NCBI GenBank assembly: GCA_013115125.1
Contig: JABANN010000326.1
Coordinates: forward strand, 1 to 39,070
Length of the DNA stretch: 39,070 nucleotides
Origin: Perkinsus olseni
Taxonomy: Eukaryota > Perkinsozoa > Perkinsida
Direction of reading: 5' to 3'
Below the pieces are notes generated by a model. That model was not told the origin of the DNA and searched no databases. It saw only the letters and a program-made list of their open reading frames with translations. The translations under genes were made by a program, and so were the position numbers. Of the stretch, positions 1 through 9,251 are shown one piece after another. Every line of letters begins with the position of its first letter. Positions within the stretch are counted from its first letter, which is position 1.

Positions 1-883
1 CCCCTCGTTGCCGCTATCGGCTCAGTTGCCCAACACAACACCCCTACTGATGTAAGAGACTCTAAAATGGCTAATGACCGGTGGGGGTCGAAAGACGTCG
101 ATTGGAAGAGCGTGCTGAGACCCACCGGTGGTTCCTCAGGATTACCCGCCGCCTGACGAAAACGCCAACTTCGACGCGAAGAACGACGCTGCCTACTGTA
201 GTTTTAATAACAAACGTATTGACGAGATAAGCCAATCAAAGCTGCTTCACATCGACGTTAACAGCAGCAGAATACATATGCGGAGAATCCATTGCCCCAA
301 GGGAGGGAAGCATGAAATCCTCCAGATAGGGTGAGGGGTTTCCTCCAGCAGTCCGCGTTACCCGACCTCTGCTTTTTGCAGTTTCTTCGATGAGAACGCT
401 CTCACCTGGTATTCCCGAGGTCACGACGTATTCCCAGACAGACGTATCTTCACTTTTGACGCCCTTCCCGGAAGCTTCCCACCCGAGAACACTGGTTTGG
501 ATCCGTTCAGGCACCTCAACGCCTCGACGCTTGCTGATGCTATCACCGAACTGTCCTCAGCCATCGTGAGGGCTTTGGGACGCACTAAACTGTATGAACA
601 CCCGAACTTGCGGGACAATACCGAAGCTGGACAATCTGCGAGAGGAAAACTCGCTCAGTTGTGTGCAGACGCGGTGACAATTATATCTCAGGAATTTGGT
701 AGTTTTGATGAATTGTGTGACTCGTCCCAAAAAGTCGGAGAGGGAACCCTTCATGCTGCTATAAACTCGGTGTGGCACTCTAGAGTAGAAAGAGCCAAGA
801 CACTCACCTTGACTAAATTAACGCCGCCACATAGACAGTTGGGGAAGATTATACCTCATGCTGTTCAACCGGTGAAGCATTAG
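1..883 (+). CDS. Secreted-family protein A, three exons, 5' end outside window
   Basis: Model: exon 1 <1-51, exon 2 140-330, exon 3 382-883 (stop TAG). The three pieces join in frame to 247 residues with GT-AG introns of 88 and 51 nt. Exon 1 holds the end of a signal peptide (PLVAAIGSVAQHNTPTD). The start is missing, but the related gene at 12910-13836 has a complete first exon beginning MSPKQFIIIGVSAAAALL, so about 21 residues are probably lost. Exon 2 starts DYPPPDENANFD. Exon 3 is mostly helical, with a region around EAGQSARGKLAQL and ...FDELCDSS...LHAAINSVW that aligns with exon 3 of the other family members (shared pattern LC....G...AA....W..R). No known domain recognised. Probably exported by the classical pathway; function unknown. 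Confidence 0.7.
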
Positions 884-1508
884 AGTGGTTGACACTACTG
901 AGACATCTGTCGGTATTACTGATTTCCTGCCCGTCTAAGACTTGTAGAGGTCGAGGACAAAGGAGGTTGGAGAGGATATTCGGTGATGTTCCATAATAAT
1001 GTCGTAGATGTTGCGTGCAGCTACCCGAATGTTGCGTTGTCGAGTGCGAATGAGCGAATCTTATGCACGATGAAAGCGCTGCGTATTTGCCGGTTGTGCT
1101 GTCTTCTCGGCACTTCAGAACGAAAAGCTGCCATCTTTCTTCTGGCGGGCCTCGTGAACTGTTGCGTCCACTCGCCTGAATGCTGCCGAGGGTGAACCCC
1201 TTGAAGCAATCTTAGCCACAGTAGCTCTCATCATCAGCTTTGAACTTGGATTTTGCATCATGATAGGCGAAACGGCCAGCCTACAACAGTCGGACGTCAG
1301 AATCCGTCACTACAGCGAAATAGAATCTACTACCAGCGAAATTCATTTCCGCATTTCGTCGGAATTGAACTTACTTCGGGTGTGCCGGCGAAATTGATCT
1401 TACTGATCGCGAAGTAGGCATTTGAAAGGTGTATAAAATCTATTGAATACCTTGCTTGACTCGACTATCTTTTTGTGTAACGGTATTTCAGCCCTTCGTC
1501 GTTCCCAG
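884..1508. other. No gene seen between cassettes A and B
   Basis: Only short overlapping ORFs without splice-consistent continuation. I see no repeat, RNA gene or recognisable domain here. Confidence 0.5.
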
Positions 1509-2189
1509 GGCTACCTTTTACAAGATGGCGGGTCAGGCATCTCTCTCGAGGAAAACTCCGACACTTCCGTCACATATCGGACGTTTTGGGGAGGTGCTGG
1601 GCCGGTGGAGGGGGGTATCGGGGTGCGCATCGTGACGTCAAGGCTTCAAACAGCATGGGTTCGCTGCCCAGCGACCGGCAATCGGACCGCATTCTTGGCG
1701 AAGTAAGAGGGAGAAGATATCATTATCATCCTCACTCCCTGTCATTTTCAAGTTACTGCGTCACCTGCGGACGGCTGTATCGTTATTCGACCGGTGATGC
1801 TCGAGCCCTCCGCCTGCCTCTGTACAGTTTTCGTGATAAACGCACTTCTCACAACACTGGCCGAGATCCCCTTAGGGCGTTGAGGTACTCGGCTATAAGC
1901 AGTAAGATTGATAACCTATACTCGGGCTGGTTTCGATAATACTACTCTCAATGAGTATGACCCAGGGGCTCCTCAGACGGAAGCTAGACGATTCGCGATT
2001 AGTAAACTCAAGGGGACGCGCTCGGTTGTGCTGAAGGTTGTTGAGAAAAGATACCCAACTTTCGGAGGACTGTGCACTAGGTTCTACAATGAGACCCAAG
2101 GAGCCGTTGACGCAGCTGAAAGGGAAGACTGGGAGTTCAGGCATCTCACTCCCGATCACGTCGACATAGCTCCTCGTGAGTGGCACTGA
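1509..2189 (+). pseudogene. Second cassette (B) of the same secreted family, lacking its own first exon
   Basis: Exon-2-like block 1509-1702 (194 nt) encodes GYLLQDGGSGIS...VTYRTFWGGAGPVE...RLQTAWVRCP. It is preceded by an AG acceptor and followed by GTAAGAGG, and has the same length and phase as exon 2 of the inverted copy (13391-13584). The exon-3-like block 1876-2189 encodes APQTEARRFAISKLKGT and FYNETQGAVDAAE. No signal-peptide exon is seen between 884 and 1508, and the exon-3 block changes frame once, so this looks decayed. Alternatively it is a downstream cassette spliced to the first exon of gene A, because the acceptor phase matches. Function unknown. Confidence 0.6.
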
Positions 2190-3206
2190 GAAGGAAACTC
2201 ACCGGATGTTTCATGAATTCAACTTTTTCATTTATCAATTTCCTTCATCACCATTCCATGAACGCTGGGTAAGACAGCCGGCAAAAAATGACGTTGATGA
2301 TGATATTGTTGAGAGGGAGCACGGAGCTACTGCGTTCGCATCTGTCACGGTGAGGGGAAACCTATAAATATGCTGTATCGAGGAATCGAACCGGAGTCGC
2401 TCGATGAGCGGCCAAGAGGCCTAACCCGTTGAGCTAAGCAAAGGCTGACGGTGCACGGCAGCTCGAATGGGGAATCTTCGTCTTCTCTCTACTCCCGGTA
2501 ATTCCAGTGCGGTATGCTGATGAAAGCATATCCCGCTCGCACCCGAAAGATTTGTTGATTGTGTGAAACGGCTGTCCCTTGATCATGTACAGTTAGACTA
2601 CTGCCTCGGCCATATCGGCTTCCATTTCCTCTGCTCTGCGCGGTATCGAGAAGTAGGTTGTGAAGGTAGTGGCGTATGATTCTCTGGGATTCTCTTTCTC
2701 CCATTCGCGTGCCTAACGCGAATTTTACATTGTAAAATGAGTTTTTCTATTTTACCAGTCGAACCTCATTTGTTAACAGTGTGAGGTTGCCATTAAAATA
2801 CCTAGTCCTTGAATTTTATCAGATTGAAACTGTCCTTAATGACGAGCAATACATGAATTAGTCATCACGTCTTCCTGCTCTAGGCTTCGACCGACTTCTT
2901 CTGCGTCTTCCTCCCTACCCGCGAACGCGTCAACGAGCGTTAGGGTGCTTAACAAAAATAGGAAGCGGCCCAAGGCGCTGCCTTGAGCCACCCCTCTTTC
3001 TATCGTTGTATTTTACCGTGGATACCGGATTTTCATGTTCCTGCTTCTGGGGCAATGGCAGTGTGGGAATCTGCGGGTCCGTATCAGCCCGGTTGTTCTA
3101 CAGCTGACAGCTGCCTCCAGGATCGTTAAATCCTGGGAACTCTCCGGAACCACCCGAACGGCCTGATAGATTGTTTGTCTCTTTTCTTTCCTTTCCCTTC
3201 ATTATT
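2190..3206. other. Intergenic region upstream of the membrane-protein gene
   Basis: No convincing coding sequence. It contains a tRNA-like sequence on the minus strand near 2372-2445. The 3150-3206 stretch leading to the ATG is pyrimidine-rich (TTTTCTTTCCTTTCCC) and may be the 5' leader or promoter of the next gene. Confidence 0.4.
2372..2445 (-). other. tRNA-like sequence (degenerate, long-variable-arm type)
   Basis: Read on the minus strand, it carries an A-box-like TTAGCTCAACGGGTTAGG and a B-box-like GGTTCGATTCC at tRNA spacing. GCTC-ATC-GAGC lies between them where a class II variable arm would be. The T-stem and acceptor stem do not pair well, so I do not call a working tRNA. It could be a tRNA pseudogene or a tRNA-derived repeat. 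Confidence 0.4.
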
Positions 3207-6200
3207 ATGGACCCGGCGGCCTACCCTACGGGCGTCACCGCGCCACAAAATTCGACCACTACGGTGCTCTCCCCTGAACAACATTGGTATATTCTAGCTG
3301 ACCATTTGGTCGGAGATGTCTCCCACTGGCTGGACGACCAAAACCAGATCGTACTGTCCATCGCTGTTTGCTTCATCGGGCTATGGATAATGGTCCTCGG
3401 AGAAAGTAATATCGGGTTTGTGAAATTTTTTTAGTAATATTTCGCTGAAAACGGCGGCTGAAGTCAATTCTGCTTTTTATGGTATGATTCCTAGTTGAAA
3501 AACGCTGCCAGGGCGATTCGATCCTGGGGCCTCTGAGGTCTCTACTGAATACTGGAATTTCAATTCGGTATGGTAGAAGAAATTAAGGAAAAAGTCGGGT
3601 ATTTTTTGGCCGCTAGTATTTCCTGGCGCGGCGGTAAGCGCTGTTAAAGAGTGGTAGTCATTTCTTCTTGCAGTAACGCTACAGTTGGCCTGGCTGGCGG
3701 TGGGCGCCCTGTCTGGATTTTATGTATGGTATCTTCCCGTCACCGAGTGGTACCTCCCAAGCTTGGCCACTCCCGAAGCGTTCCGGATAATAACGGCCGT
3801 TGTTTGCGGTGGCCTTGGCGGATGGATCGCATATTTGTTCAGACTGGGCGCTCTGTAATACGATGAGGGGAAGGGGCGGTATTATTCTCTCTGAAAGCGG
3901 TAGAATTGTCGTGAATTTTACTTTCTCATGAACAGTTTAGTTCGATTTACGGTGAAAAATATTGCGAAAAAATCTGCATATCTGCAAAAATTTAATTATT
4001 CCAGCCACTTCAGTTTTCTAAAGTGACAGACGCTGTGCTGCTCCCGAGTGGGTGCTCTTCATCGGTCTGAAGGAATTTTTCCAACCGACTGTTTTATAGC
4101 AATTCTCGTCCGCTCTTCAAAATGCCATAAAGGAGAAGCATCGTGTGAAACGGTTATAGCAAAGTCGAGGTATTTCATCTACTTTAGTTGTCTCTGTAGT
4201 CCTCGAGGGTATCGTCAACGTTAAGCTGCTCTTGAATGGGCGATTCTTATCAGCCTGAAAGTCGTCTCGCCGCTCCAGTTTGCCTGGCCGCTCAGGTGGT
4301 GATTTCGTTGAAAAAGAGTTTTTTTCCAATCCCGTCGTCCTGTATTCCCCTCTTTTCAAGCTTGGATTTGCAATAGGTTTTAGTATTATTTTTCGGTTTT
4401 TTTCGGATTTTTTTGGAGCGGGAACGACCGAAAATTTTGGTACCCCATTTCACTTGTATCATTGATCGTGTCGTTGAGACCTCCGGAAATTCGCGGTTTC
4501 GCTTGAACTGGCATATGGGATACCGTTTTCCCTCTTCTGTCTTGGTCTAGCCAAGCTCGGCATCTTCACCTGCGTCGCAACCACGTCTGCTGTAGCGAAA
4601 ATCGGCCGCCTCGAAATCGATCAATGACTTGTATGTTACTCGTAAAATGCGAGGTTGGGATGATGGCCTTCGGAGCGGGGGGAGAAATTTCCTTCGGAAT
4701 TTTCTGTGCCCGATCTGTAATTCAGTGTCCTCTTGCAATCTGAAAAAATCGTGGAATTCGCATCCCGGGAGCGGCTGCAGAGAGAAGTAAATGCGCCCTT
4801 CGGTGGGATACCGAGACGAATCTTAGGTTGAAGCTAGTCCTAGACGAAGAGAACCTCGAGTTGAGCCGTCACGCGTGGCTGTGAGATTTTTGAGCTCCTC
4901 CTGTCGCAAAGGCTGATCGTTGGCTAACGGATTATGGTTTGGTCCGTGCTTTGTCTTGATTAATTTCCATTTTCAGCATGTGGAATCGCGATTTTTTGGT
5001 AACTTTTTCGCCTGAATTTCGCCTTTCAAGAAATAATTTGTGCCGGGATCGAACCTGGGTGGTTAGGTGGTTGAAAAGTTACCTCCAGTATTTCAGGTTC
5101 ATCGTGAATCTTCTCTTCATCGCTCCGCTCACGTTCCTCATTCTTACAGCCTTCATCGACTTATCCCCCTCGCAAGATTGGCTTCAAGTGAGAATCTTTC
5201 TTACAAAATCGGCGGAGCGAAGCGAAAAATTTTTTGTGTTCAGATCCGCCTTGTATTGTCTCTCCTCTTTGGGACGATCGTGAGTGCAGGAGTAGTCAAG
5301 GGGCGGAAAATCGTACGTATTTTGTGGCGCGTGACGAATTTTGTGGCGCGTGACGGGTTGTGTCTACCTCAGGGCCTTCGTGTTATATGTGTACTGAGCG
5401 GCTCCTTTCTAGTAGCGACGACGGCGGGTTTCCTCGCGGAAGAAATTGAGGATACAAATTATGGTAAGAAAACTGGAATTTCGTGGAATTTCCCGGAATT
5501 TTCGGGAAAATTTTTGGAATTTTTTTGGCCGTCTGCCTCGAGTCCTCCTCGGCAAAGGAACAGGTTGCTAACGCCCGCTCATTTTTGAGAAATCTATTCC
5601 GAAAGCGGATTTTTCTTCCCGATTTTCAATGAGTTTCCCCTTTTTTCAGAGGATAGTCAACCTATTTTATGGCGCGGGTGCGTTGAGAGCTGCCTTGTGG
5701 ACGCCCCGGAAGTGCTGTCGAACCCGTCCGACGCTGATGTGAGCTGTTTGACGTTTTTTATGGTATGGACGGTGTTGGCGATATCAACGTAATATGCCGG
5801 GATCGAACCGGGGACCTTGTGATTACCGGCTTTTTGTTAGGTTGCTATTCCAGTTCATCACGCAAACGTCCATTTGTTGTGCGGCGAAAAATCGGGCAGA
5901 GCAACGCGTGCAAAACCCGACGACTCTATCAAGGCCGTTATTGAGTTCACGGTAATCGATCAAAATGGCGTAGCGAGATGTGCAAACGTCTACTATTTTG
6001 CAGGACACCCCAGCAGCGTCGAAGCTCCAAGCCGAAATGGGTACCTCAGTGTTGTGTGGAATTCTGGTAGTATACGGATATAACCGTTGTGATGAAATGG
6101 GTAAAAAATTCCGGTCCAAATCGTTCATACCGGATGCCCGACGAAATTGCGTACGAGCAAGGCTGCGTAGAGGATTCTCGTCGTCGTTGATGATGATCCG

Positions 6201-6906
6201 GTCGAACCTTCGGCCTGGCGAGATGCGCTCGTCTCAAAGATTTTCACTGCATATGGCGACTCGCCATTCTAGTATCAATAGGAGATGATTTCTGTGAGTT
6301 GTCGAATTTGATTGGGAGAAAATTAATTTTTCACGAGACGGTTCAATTGCTTCTAGCGTCGTCAAGAACCTCTTCCGCAATTTCTGGAACGAACAGTTTT
6401 GGGCGAAAAATTCCGAAAGTGTGAATTATTTTCCCATTAGGTATTCGCTACGTTTTTGCGGGCTTCGCGTTATTCCGACGTGCTTCTACACGATTTACTA
6501 CGCTTGCGGTGGATGCCTCCGAGTTTGCGCCTGTCTGGACTCAACGCGGACGAATATTGGGTAGTATCTTTCGGGAAGTGGAAAAATTGGTGGAAATTCT
6601 GGAATTTTCTGCGCTTTTTTCGTGGAAAATTAGATTTTTTTATTCTGCTCAAGAGTGGATTTTTCGCTGAAATTTCATGAAAAAAATTCGCCTCTAGCAT
6701 ATTTTTCCGGCGGCGTGTAACGCTGTGGTGAAACGGTTGATCGATTATTTTTGTTCAGATCCACCCAAAGATTGTCGAATTCAATTCCTCCGCCTGCGCC
6801 GCAAAATTCCCGTAATCGTAATAGTAATGCAGTTCCGAGCGCCCCGTCATTTGGCGAAGCGAAACCGTCGTATGATATTGAAGAAGGAAAGGAAAAGAAG
6901 AGTTAA
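3207..6906 (+). CDS. Multi-pass membrane protein, DUF4203/TMEM198-like
   Basis: Exons that join in phase: 3207-3405, 3674-3854, 5097-5187, 5244-5312, 5373-5463, 5650-5738, 6004-6066. They give 261 codons beginning MDPAAYPTGVTAPQ. At least six hydrophobic segments are seen: around IVLSIAVCFIGLWIM, LQLAWLAVGALSGF, ITAVVCGGLGGWIAYLF, FIVNLLFIAPLTFLIL, IRLVLSLLFGTIVSAG and ICVLSGSFLVATTAGFL. A loop with two Cys (WRGCVESCLV) follows, then a short hydrophobic stretch. Glycine-rich helices and the count fit the seven-TM DUF4203/TMEM198 family, but the assignment is tentative. The last exons are uncertain. A Cys-rich exon (6441-6560) and a final exon (6759-6906) ending EEGKEKKS join in phase only if a 22-nt intron (6419-6440) is accepted. 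Intron 2 is over 1.2 kb and AT-rich; other introns carry recurring words. Confidence 0.6.
3500..3528 (-). repeat. tRNA T-arm-like hairpin in intron 1
   Basis: Minus strand reads CCAGG-ATCGAATCGC-CCTGG, a T-arm-like hairpin inside the first intron of the membrane-protein gene. It is one of several similar B-box-like pieces in this locus. Confidence 0.4.
5038..5057 (-). repeat. B-box-like word in intron 2
   Basis: Minus strand CCAGGTTCGATCCCGGCACA matches the internal promoter (B box) and 3' end of a tRNA. The flanking sequence does not fold into a tRNA. It lies about 40 nt before the 3' splice site. Confidence 0.45.
5319..5356 (+). repeat. Direct repeat of a 19-nt word inside intron 4
   Basis: The word ATTTTGTGGCGCGTGACG occurs twice in tandem (starts 5319 and 5338) and makes up most of a 60-nt intron. 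The same core TTTTGTGGCGCG recurs in other introns and near gene starts in 3-11 kb. Confidence 0.7.
5793..5813 (-). repeat. B-box-like word in intron 6
   Basis: Minus strand CCCCGGTTCGATCCCGGCAT with a 4-bp CCGG/CCGG T-stem. The upstream part resembles the variable loop of a tRNA (AAGGTC) but no anticodon stem forms. Confidence 0.45.
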
Positions 6907-6950
6907 TTTATTTGTGCAATAGTATTGGTAATATTGCAGTAAAAATGACA

Positions 6951-6972
6951 GATGCCGGGATTGAACCGGACA
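6951..6972 (-). repeat. B-box-like word between membrane-protein and PH-RING genes
   Basis: Minus strand TCCGGTTCAATCCCGGCATC, again with CCGG/CCGG pairing. It lies between the stop at 6906 and the next start at 7096. Confidence 0.45.
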
Positions 6973-7059
6973 CCTCGAATAAGAGCGTTTCTTTTGATGA
7001 TTCTGTGGTGTTTTAAGTGCAGAGAAGAGAACCAGCACGGCGGAATTTTGTGGCGCGCG

Positions 7060-7095
7060 AAATATCATTTTTCAGTACCAATATCACTTTTTTAA
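7060..7095 (+). promoter_or_regulatory. Possible leader acceptor site before the PH-RING gene
   Basis: ATATCATTTTTCAG ends at 7075, 20 nt before the ATG at 7096. An AG acceptor without an upstream coding exon fits either a 5'UTR intron or spliced-leader trans-splicing, which is known in Perkinsus and dinoflagellates. No branch site or leader is visible, so this is an inference. Confidence 0.3.
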
Positions 7096-8966
7096 ATGGC
7101 CGCATCAATTTGTTACCCAACATGTCTGGACTTGGCGGAAATGTTCTTTTCGCATCCGAGAGGATCATCAGCACGGACATCATCGGTAATAATAATCGAT
7201 CAGGTGATCGATTTGTGCAATCTGAAGGTTTTCCGCTGAAATTTCGCAAGATACTCCTTTTTTACGGATGGGGAAAATTGTTCGATAATTTTCCCCTCAA
7301 ATCTGAGACCCAGTAGGATAGGAAAATTCTGAAAGATTGCGATTCTCGGAAAAATTCGGCGAAAGCTCTGAGCTACCATTGATTCCGAAAAATTTAGGAT
7401 TTTTCGGGAAAATTTTCTCTGATTTTTCTTTTTCTTAGGATCGTTCCGTAATTTCCGCTCTACACAGTGCCGGCGGTCCGAGTGGCATCAGAATTTCGGG
7501 GTATCTTTATAAACAGTCAAAATTCATAAAAAGATTCCGGCGAAGATACTGTGTAAGAAAAAATGATCGATTTTGTTTCGCTCCGCTATCTTGTCGATAA
7601 TAGTGCCTGATTGGTGACAAGCTCTTCACGTTCAAGCGACCCGAAGATTTGGCGAGAGGATGGTATACTGAGGTAGGACTTGAGGAAATGCAAGATGAGC
7701 AAGATTTGTGATCAGGTGTTGGAGTTGGAGAGCGCCGATTATCTGGTTGAATGGGATGTTGTTCCTAACATTCATAATGTGAAACAAATTGAAGGAAAGT
7801 AGGAAGTCGCCAATCGTGCCGGTGATTAACCTGTTTTGTATCTTACCTGGTTCGACCTTAGATACGCCTTTGAAATTGGCACTGATGCCGAAACGCCGGC
7901 GCGGAGAGAGTGGATGTTCGCTGTTGATACTGATGTGGAGCGAAGAAGATGGGTTCACACCCTAGGGAGCTTCTGCAAGTAACCAAATCGATCGCGCGAT
8001 CGATCATAAACTTGACTAATTTCGCTTTCACGAATCTACTCGTCGGTATTAATAATAATTTTTCGATCTATTTTTTAAAAATTATTTTTACTCCTCATTT
8101 CCTCGATTTTCCAGACATTTTTGGGAAAAATTTTTTCCGCATAAAAATTTCCCAAAATTTTACATAAATGTTAATCATAGAATATTCTTTCAGGCAAGTA
8201 TGGCGACCGGATGAAACGGGTTTAGAAGGCCAGCTGAGAATCTTGAGGGTGAAGTCCACCAAAGATACGCCACAAAAAACGTATCTTATGCATAGTGATG
8301 GCAGAGCCCCGATAATAGGAGACGGCGATAACTGTAATATCGGAGAGGGAAAATTAGTCAAGATTTTTTTTTATTTCGGCCGATTTTTTGCCGAAATTTT
8401 CCTCTGTTTTTTGGTGCTTCTCCGGAGGAGTGTGAAGCCTAGCTACTTTTTTCTTTGGACCGTACTTTCTCGAGGGGAATCAGCTTTGCACGCATGCACA
8501 AGACGATCGGCGCTAAAGTATCACCAGTTCTCGACATTTTTTTCCTCAGCTGAAAACGGTTTCTCCCTGCCATCGCGTTCAACTGTGGCCAGCGAATCTT
8601 TGGATGAGCGCACAGCGAAGAATTGTCAAGATTCCACCGCCAACGATAAAATTATCGACCTCACTTGCCTAGCAGATCAGAACCATACTTGCAGTATATG
8701 CTTCAAAGATCTGGAGAACGAGAAAGTAAGTAGCGCGCGCCCTGGCGATCGATTTGTATTTTTCCTTCGCAGGTATGGGAGCTGACTTGTGGACATTATT
8801 TCTGTTTGGATTGTATCAAGGAATGGTCGAAGTTCAAGCGCACCTGCCCTGTATGCCGAGAAGTATTCTAAATCGATCACCGGGGCGCGCGCTTTTCGCA
8901 TCGATTTCCAAGCGGGGTTGTTATTGGACGGGGGTCCATTTTCATTGTGTATTTTTTTATGATTGA
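7096..8966 (+). CDS. PH-domain plus RING-finger protein (probable E3 ubiquitin ligase)
   Basis: Nine exons join without a phase break to 310 residues: 7096-7185, 7439-7552, 7604-7672, 7716-7798, 7862-7978, 8194-8333, 8550-8725, 8773-8862, 8913-8966. The PH domain is about residues 50-156: it opens GYLYKQSKFIKRFRRRYC, a basic strand suited to phosphoinositide binding, and ends WMFAVDTDVERRRWVHTL with the invariant C-terminal Trp helix. The RING is about residues 250-291, with CSIC, then CGHYFCLDC and CPVC, a C3HC4 ligand pattern. The linker is Ser/Thr-rich. A short hydrophobic tail ends the protein. Inferred role: a membrane-lipid-directed ubiquitin ligase. The start was chosen because ATG 7096 keeps phase 0 into exon 2, while ATG 7122 does not. 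Confidence 0.85.
8731..8754 (+). repeat. Intron word A, copy 1
   Basis: GCGCGCGCCCTGGCGATCGA followed by TTT lies within the 47-nt intron 8726-8772 that splits the RING finger. It is shared with three other short introns in this locus. Confidence 0.75.
8870..8893 (-). repeat. Intron word A, copy 2, inverted
   Basis: Reverse complement reads GCGCGCGCCCCGGTGATCGA then TTT. It sits in the next intron (8863-8912, 50 nt), in opposite orientation to copy 1. Confidence 0.75.
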
Positions 8967-9251
8967 AACTGTAGTATATGTGATTGGGTCCCGTCACTGC
9001 GCCACGAAATTGGACTCTATATTATCACTATTACTCTGATGAAAGTTGCATGGTTGGCAGATAATTTTGTGGCGCAGGCGGAGCGAAGCGATTCGTTTCC
9101 CCCTCATTTTTGGGAAGTGTTCAAAATTTCGACCCAAGCCGGTCGGCGGGTGGTCCGATCGATTAATTGGGATTTCGGAAGATACTCCGAGTTGAGTTGA
9201 AGTATCTTTGCAGGCGGAGCGAAGCGATTTTTCTTTTCCAGTTGTTTTACG
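8967..9251 (+). promoter_or_regulatory. Spacer between PH-RING gene and next gene, with leader acceptor
   Basis: It holds the words GCGCCACGAAATT (8999), AATTTTGTGGCGC (9063) and two copies of GGCGGAGCGAAGCGA (9077 and 9213). It ends in a pyrimidine-rich acceptor TTTTTCTTTTCCAG at 9241, ten nt before the ATG at 9252. The acceptor fits a 5'UTR intron or trans-splicing. Confidence 0.35.

Noticed and set aside
2372-2445. Functional tRNA gene
   Set aside because: A and B boxes are present but the T-stem and acceptor stem do not pair.
7122-7316. Alternative start MSGLGGNVLF for the PH-RING gene
   Set aside because: This frame leaves one extra base at the donor and would read exon 2 out of the PH frame; ATG 7096 fits instead.
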